A DNA stretch of 52,872 nucleotides from an uncultured Clostridium sp. (lineage in GTDB: Bacteria; Bacillota; Clostridia; TANB77; CAG-508): positions 1-52,872 of the forward strand of contig USEX01000006.1 of the NCBI GenBank assembly GCA_900553755.1, given 5' to 3'. Below the pieces are notes generated by a model, which saw only the letters and a list, made by a program, of their open reading frames with translations, was not told where the DNA came from and did no database searches. Of the stretch, positions 50,656 to 52,872 are shown piece after piece. Every line of letters starts with the position of its first letter. Within the stretch, counting starts at the first letter, position 1. Made by a program: the position numbers and the translations under genes.

Positions 50656-50859
50656 ATGGAAAATATAAAAAAATTCTTAGAAACATATGGAGGAGCAATA
50701 ATAGGAGCACTTGTTGCAATTTTAATTTTGTGTACTCGTTTATATGATTTAATAATGTGGATTATTTTCATAGCACTTGGAATTTTTATAGGAAATTATA
50801 TACAAAGAAATAAAACAGAAGTAAAAGAAAAATTAAAGAATTTTATAGATAGATTATAA
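50656..50859 (+). CDS. DUF2273 small membrane protein
   Basis: 67 aa, two membrane helices with GGAIIGALVAILILCTRLYD and LIMWIIFIALGIFIGNYIQR, then a basic tail. DUF2273 proteins accompany Asp23/AmaP in Firmicutes; function unknown. AAGGGAAAG precedes the ATG. nusB follows after 10 bases. Confidence 0.85.
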   Translation: MENIKKFLETYGGAIIGALVAILILCTRLYDLIMWIIFIALGIFIGNYIQRNKTEVKEKLKNFIDRL

Positions 50860-50869
50860 GGGGAAATAA

Positions 50870-51274
50870 ATGGAAGAAAGAACAAGTAGGGAGTTAGCAT
50901 TTTGCTACATATATAGCCAAGAAATACAAAAACAAAATAGCAGAAATCAAGTAAAATTATTTTTAGATTGCAATGATATAGAAGATATTAAAACAAGAGA
51001 ATATGTAAAAGACATTGCAGGCGGAATAAAGCAAAATGAAGAAGAAATAGAAAAAATAATATCAGAAAATTTAAAAAAAGGATGGACAATAGAAAGAATT
51101 TCTACTGTTGATTTAGCCTTATTAAAATTAGCTATATATGAGATAAAATATAGAGAGTTGCCATACAAAATTGCAATAAATGAAGCTGTAAAATATGCTA
51201 AAGTTTATGGTGAAGATACATCTGCTTCATTCATTAATGGTGTGTTGGCAAGTGTTGTACAAGAAGAAAATTAA
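50870..51274 (+). CDS. nusB: Transcription antitermination factor NusB
   Basis: 134 aa all-helical RNA-binding protein of the rRNA antitermination complex. It shows RTSRELAFCYIYSQEIQK at the N-terminus and ISTVDLALLKLAIYEIKYRE, LPYKIAINEAVKYAKVYGED and SASFINGVLASV, all NusB motifs. AAGGGGAAA precedes the ATG. It sits between DUF2273 and xseA, as usual in Clostridia. Confidence 0.95.
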   Translation: MEERTSRELAFCYIYSQEIQKQNSRNQVKLFLDCNDIEDIKTREYVKDIAGGIKQNEEEIEKIISENLKKGWTIERISTVDLALLKLAIYEIKYRELPYKIAINEAVKYAKVYGEDTSASFINGVLASVVQEEN

Positions 51275-51292
51275 AAGAAGAAGGAATAAATA

Positions 51293-52498
51293 GTGGAAGT
51301 TAGCCCAGAGATATTAACAGTAGCTGATTTAAATAAATATATAAAAGAAAAAATAGATAATGATGAAAGATTAAACAATGTGCTGATAAAAGGTGAAATT
51401 TCAAATTTCAAGAATCATTATACAGGTCATATGTATTTTACTTTAAAAGATGAAAAATCATTGATTAAATGTGTAATGTTCAAAACATATACAGCACATT
51501 TATCTTTTATTCCAAAAGATGGAATGAAAGTAGTTATCTTAGGCTCTGTATCTGTATTTGAAAGAGATGGAGTATACCAGATATATGCTAAAGCGATGAA
51601 ACAAGATGGATTGGGAAGCCTATATGAAGCGTATGAAAAGCTAAAATTAAAATTAGAAGATGAAGGATTATTTGATGCTTCACATAAAGTGAAAATTCCA
51701 TATATGCCGAAAACGATTGGAGTATTAACTGCAAGTACAGGTGCTGTAATAAGGGATATAATAAATGTAAGTACTAGAAGAAATCCTAATGTACATATAA
51801 GGTTGTATCCAGTACCAGTACAAGGTTCAACAGCAGCTGAGCAAATTGTAAATGGTATCAAATTTATGAATGAAAACAAACTAGCAGATGTTTTAATTGT
51901 TGGCAGAGGAGGAGGTTCATTAGAAGACCTATGGCCATTTAATGAAGAAATTGTTGCAAGAGCAATATACGAATCTGAAATTCCAATAATATCAGCAGTT
52001 GGTCATGAAACAGATTTTACAATAGCAGATTTTGTGGCAGATTTAAGAGCACCAACACCATCTGCAGCGGCAGAGTTGGCAGTACAGAAAATAGATGATG
52101 TGAAAGAATTATTAAGCAATTATCAGAATAGAAATAAACTAGCATTAAAGAAGAAATTACAATTAATGAGATTGGAATATGAAAAATGCATGACAAAACA
52201 AGTTTTTACCAATCCATTGCAAAAAATAAATGAGCAATATATGGTGCTAGATATGAAAGTAAAAAAATTGCAAAACAGCATTTCAAATAAAATAAAAGAA
52301 GAAAAGACTAAATATGTAAAAAGAGTGGCTAAATTGGATGCATTGAGCCCATTAAAAACATTAGCAAGAGGATACAGTATAGTGTCTTTAGATAATGAGA
52401 AAGATAAAGATGTAATAATATCTGCAAAGCAATTAAAGAAGGATGATAAAATAAACGTAAAGTTTGCAGATGGAGATGTAAAAGCAATTATTTCTTAG
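51293..52498 (+). CDS. xseA: Exodeoxyribonuclease VII large subunit
   Basis: 401 aa. The N-terminal OB fold has LTVADLNKYIKEKIDNDERL and VLIKGEISNFKNHYTGHMYF. The catalytic core has TIGVLTASTGAVIRDIINV, VGRGGGSLEDLWPFNEE and ISAVGHETDFTIADFVADLR followed by APTPSAAAEL. A long coiled coil (about 265-350) precedes the end. The start is GTG at 51293 after AAGAAGGAA. Confidence 0.96.
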   Translation: MEVSPEILTVADLNKYIKEKIDNDERLNNVLIKGEISNFKNHYTGHMYFTLKDEKSLIKCVMFKTYTAHLSFIPKDGMKVVILGSVSVFERDGVYQIYAKAMKQDGLGSLYEAYEKLKLKLEDEGLFDASHKVKIPYMPKTIGVLTASTGAVIRDIINVSTRRNPNVHIRLYPVPVQGSTAAEQIVNGIKFMNENKLADVLIVGRGGGSLEDLWPFNEEIVARAIYESEIPIISAVGHETDFTIADFVADLRAPTPSAAAELAVQKIDDVKELLSNYQNRNKLALKKKLQLMRLEYEKCMTKQVFTNPLQKINEQYMVLDMKVKKLQNSISNKIKEEKTKYVKRVAKLDALSPLKTLARGYSIVSLDNEKDKDVIISAKQLKKDDKINVKFADGDVKAIIS

Positions 52499-52514
52499 TG
52501 AAAGGATAATAAAA

Positions 52515-52751
52515 ATGAGTGATAAAAAAGAATTAAATTTTGAAGAAGCTATGGAAAAATTAGAAAAAATATCAACAGAATTAGAAGATGGAAAATTAAC
52601 GTTGGACGAATCTGTTGAAAAATTTGAAGAAGGAATGAAGCTATCAAAAGCATGTAATGATATTTTAGAAAAAGCAGAGAAAAAAATCACAATGCTTGTA
52701 AGAGATGGTGAAGATTTAAAAGAAGTAGATTTTGTGGCAAACGAAGACTAG
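52515..52751 (+). CDS. xseB: Exodeoxyribonuclease VII small subunit
   Basis: 78 aa helical hairpin. LNFEEAMEKLEKISTELEDG, KLTLDESVEKFEEGMKLSKA and CNDILEKAEKKI match the family closely. AAAGGATAA precedes the ATG, 16 bases after xseA. Confidence 0.96.
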   Translation: MSDKKELNFEEAMEKLEKISTELEDGKLTLDESVEKFEEGMKLSKACNDILEKAEKKITMLVRDGEDLKEVDFVANED

Positions 52752-52765
52752 AGTGAGGAAATACA

Positions 52766-52872
52766 ATGAATTTTTATAATGATTACAGATATATAATAGT
52801 TCCATTTTTTACATGGGTTGCTATTCAAATTTTCAAAGTAATATGGGATTTAGTTACAACAAAATCTACTTC
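52766..52872 (+). CDS. Divergent PAP2 family protein, 5' end only
   Basis: The first 35 codons of a gene cut by the window end. NFYNDYRYIIVPFFTWVAIQ then IFKVIWDLVTTKST resembles the first helix of YuiD-type divergent PAP2 phosphatase-like membrane proteins, which often follow xseB. AGTGAGGAA precedes the ATG by 6 bases. Confidence 0.55.
   Translation, partial: MNFYNDYRYIIVPFFTWVAIQIFKVIWDLVTTKST

Noticed and set aside
1..52872. CRISPR arrays, insertion sequences, rRNA genes or attachment-site repeats
   Set aside because: No regularly spaced repeats, transposase or integrase motifs, rRNA signatures or paired direct repeats around the accessory genes were seen by eye.

Overview
The window is a low-GC, gene-dense stretch of a Gram-positive (Firmicutes/Clostridia-type) chromosome. 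The evidence is an mraZ-led cell-wall cluster, an hrcA-grpE-dnaK-dnaJ operon behind CIRCE operators, a RemA (DUF370) gene, an Asp23/AmaP/DUF2273 block in front of nusB-xseA-xseB, and relatives of sporulation proteins (SpoVD-type PBP, FtsW/SpoVE, SpoVB, Spo0H-type sigma). Codons are A-rich, and GTG and TTG starts are common. All but two genes lie on the + strand, as expected for a leading-strand region. The species cannot be named from this sequence; an uncultured gut-type clostridial lineage is a guess.

Layout. 0-11.7 kb: a shortened division and cell wall (dcw) cluster, mraZ-rsmH-ftsL, then a PBP gene that reads as frameshifted, murE-mraY-ftsW-murG, and topA. murF, murD, murC/B, ftsQ and ftsZ are absent. 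mraZ has a clear promoter and a 10-bp-periodic operator array. 11.7-17.5 kb: a membrane-fused spermidine-synthase-like protein, pheS-pheT and a hemolysin III family protein. 17.5-20.7 kb: a prepilin-like protein, then rpsB-tsf with a structured leader and an intercistronic hairpin. 20.7-24.0 kb: a GT-C-like membrane protein and two pseudouridine synthases. 24.1-27.5 kb: a convergent pair made of a replication-relaxation-like protein and a VirD4/TraG-type membrane ATPase, with no other conjugation gene nearby. This is the best candidate here for an undescribed system. 27.5-34 kb: SpoVB-type flippase, HU, a DUF308 protein, thyA-folA-rusA and a minimal two-gene SufC-SufB (SMS-like) Fe-S module, with DUF378 on the opposite strand. 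34-37 kb: SigH-type sigma factor, tRNA-Thr(GGT), ychF and two tandem small membrane-protein cassettes with unusual codon use. 37-43 kb: the heat-shock operon under two CIRCE elements, a 382-base mostly empty interval, and rsmE. 43-48.9 kb: a Lys/Thr-rich membrane protein, remA, rpoZ, a CMP-kinase-like gene where gmk would be expected, priA, def and fmt. 48.9 kb to the end: a second prepilin-like protein with an Ig/FN3-like domain, asp23-amaP-DUF2273, nusB, xseA, xseB and the start of a divergent-PAP2 gene.

Most of the window is housekeeping: peptidoglycan precursor synthesis and septum assembly, translation, protein folding, folate/dTMP supply, replication restart and Fe-S assembly. The accessory content lies at 17.5-18.7, 20.7-22.4, 24.1-27.5, 36.0-37.0, 41.9-42.2, 43.0-43.9 and 48.9-49.5 kb. 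Starts were chosen by Shine-Dalgarno spacing and family alignment, so several differ from the longest open frame. Family assignments rest on recognised motifs, not on database searches.
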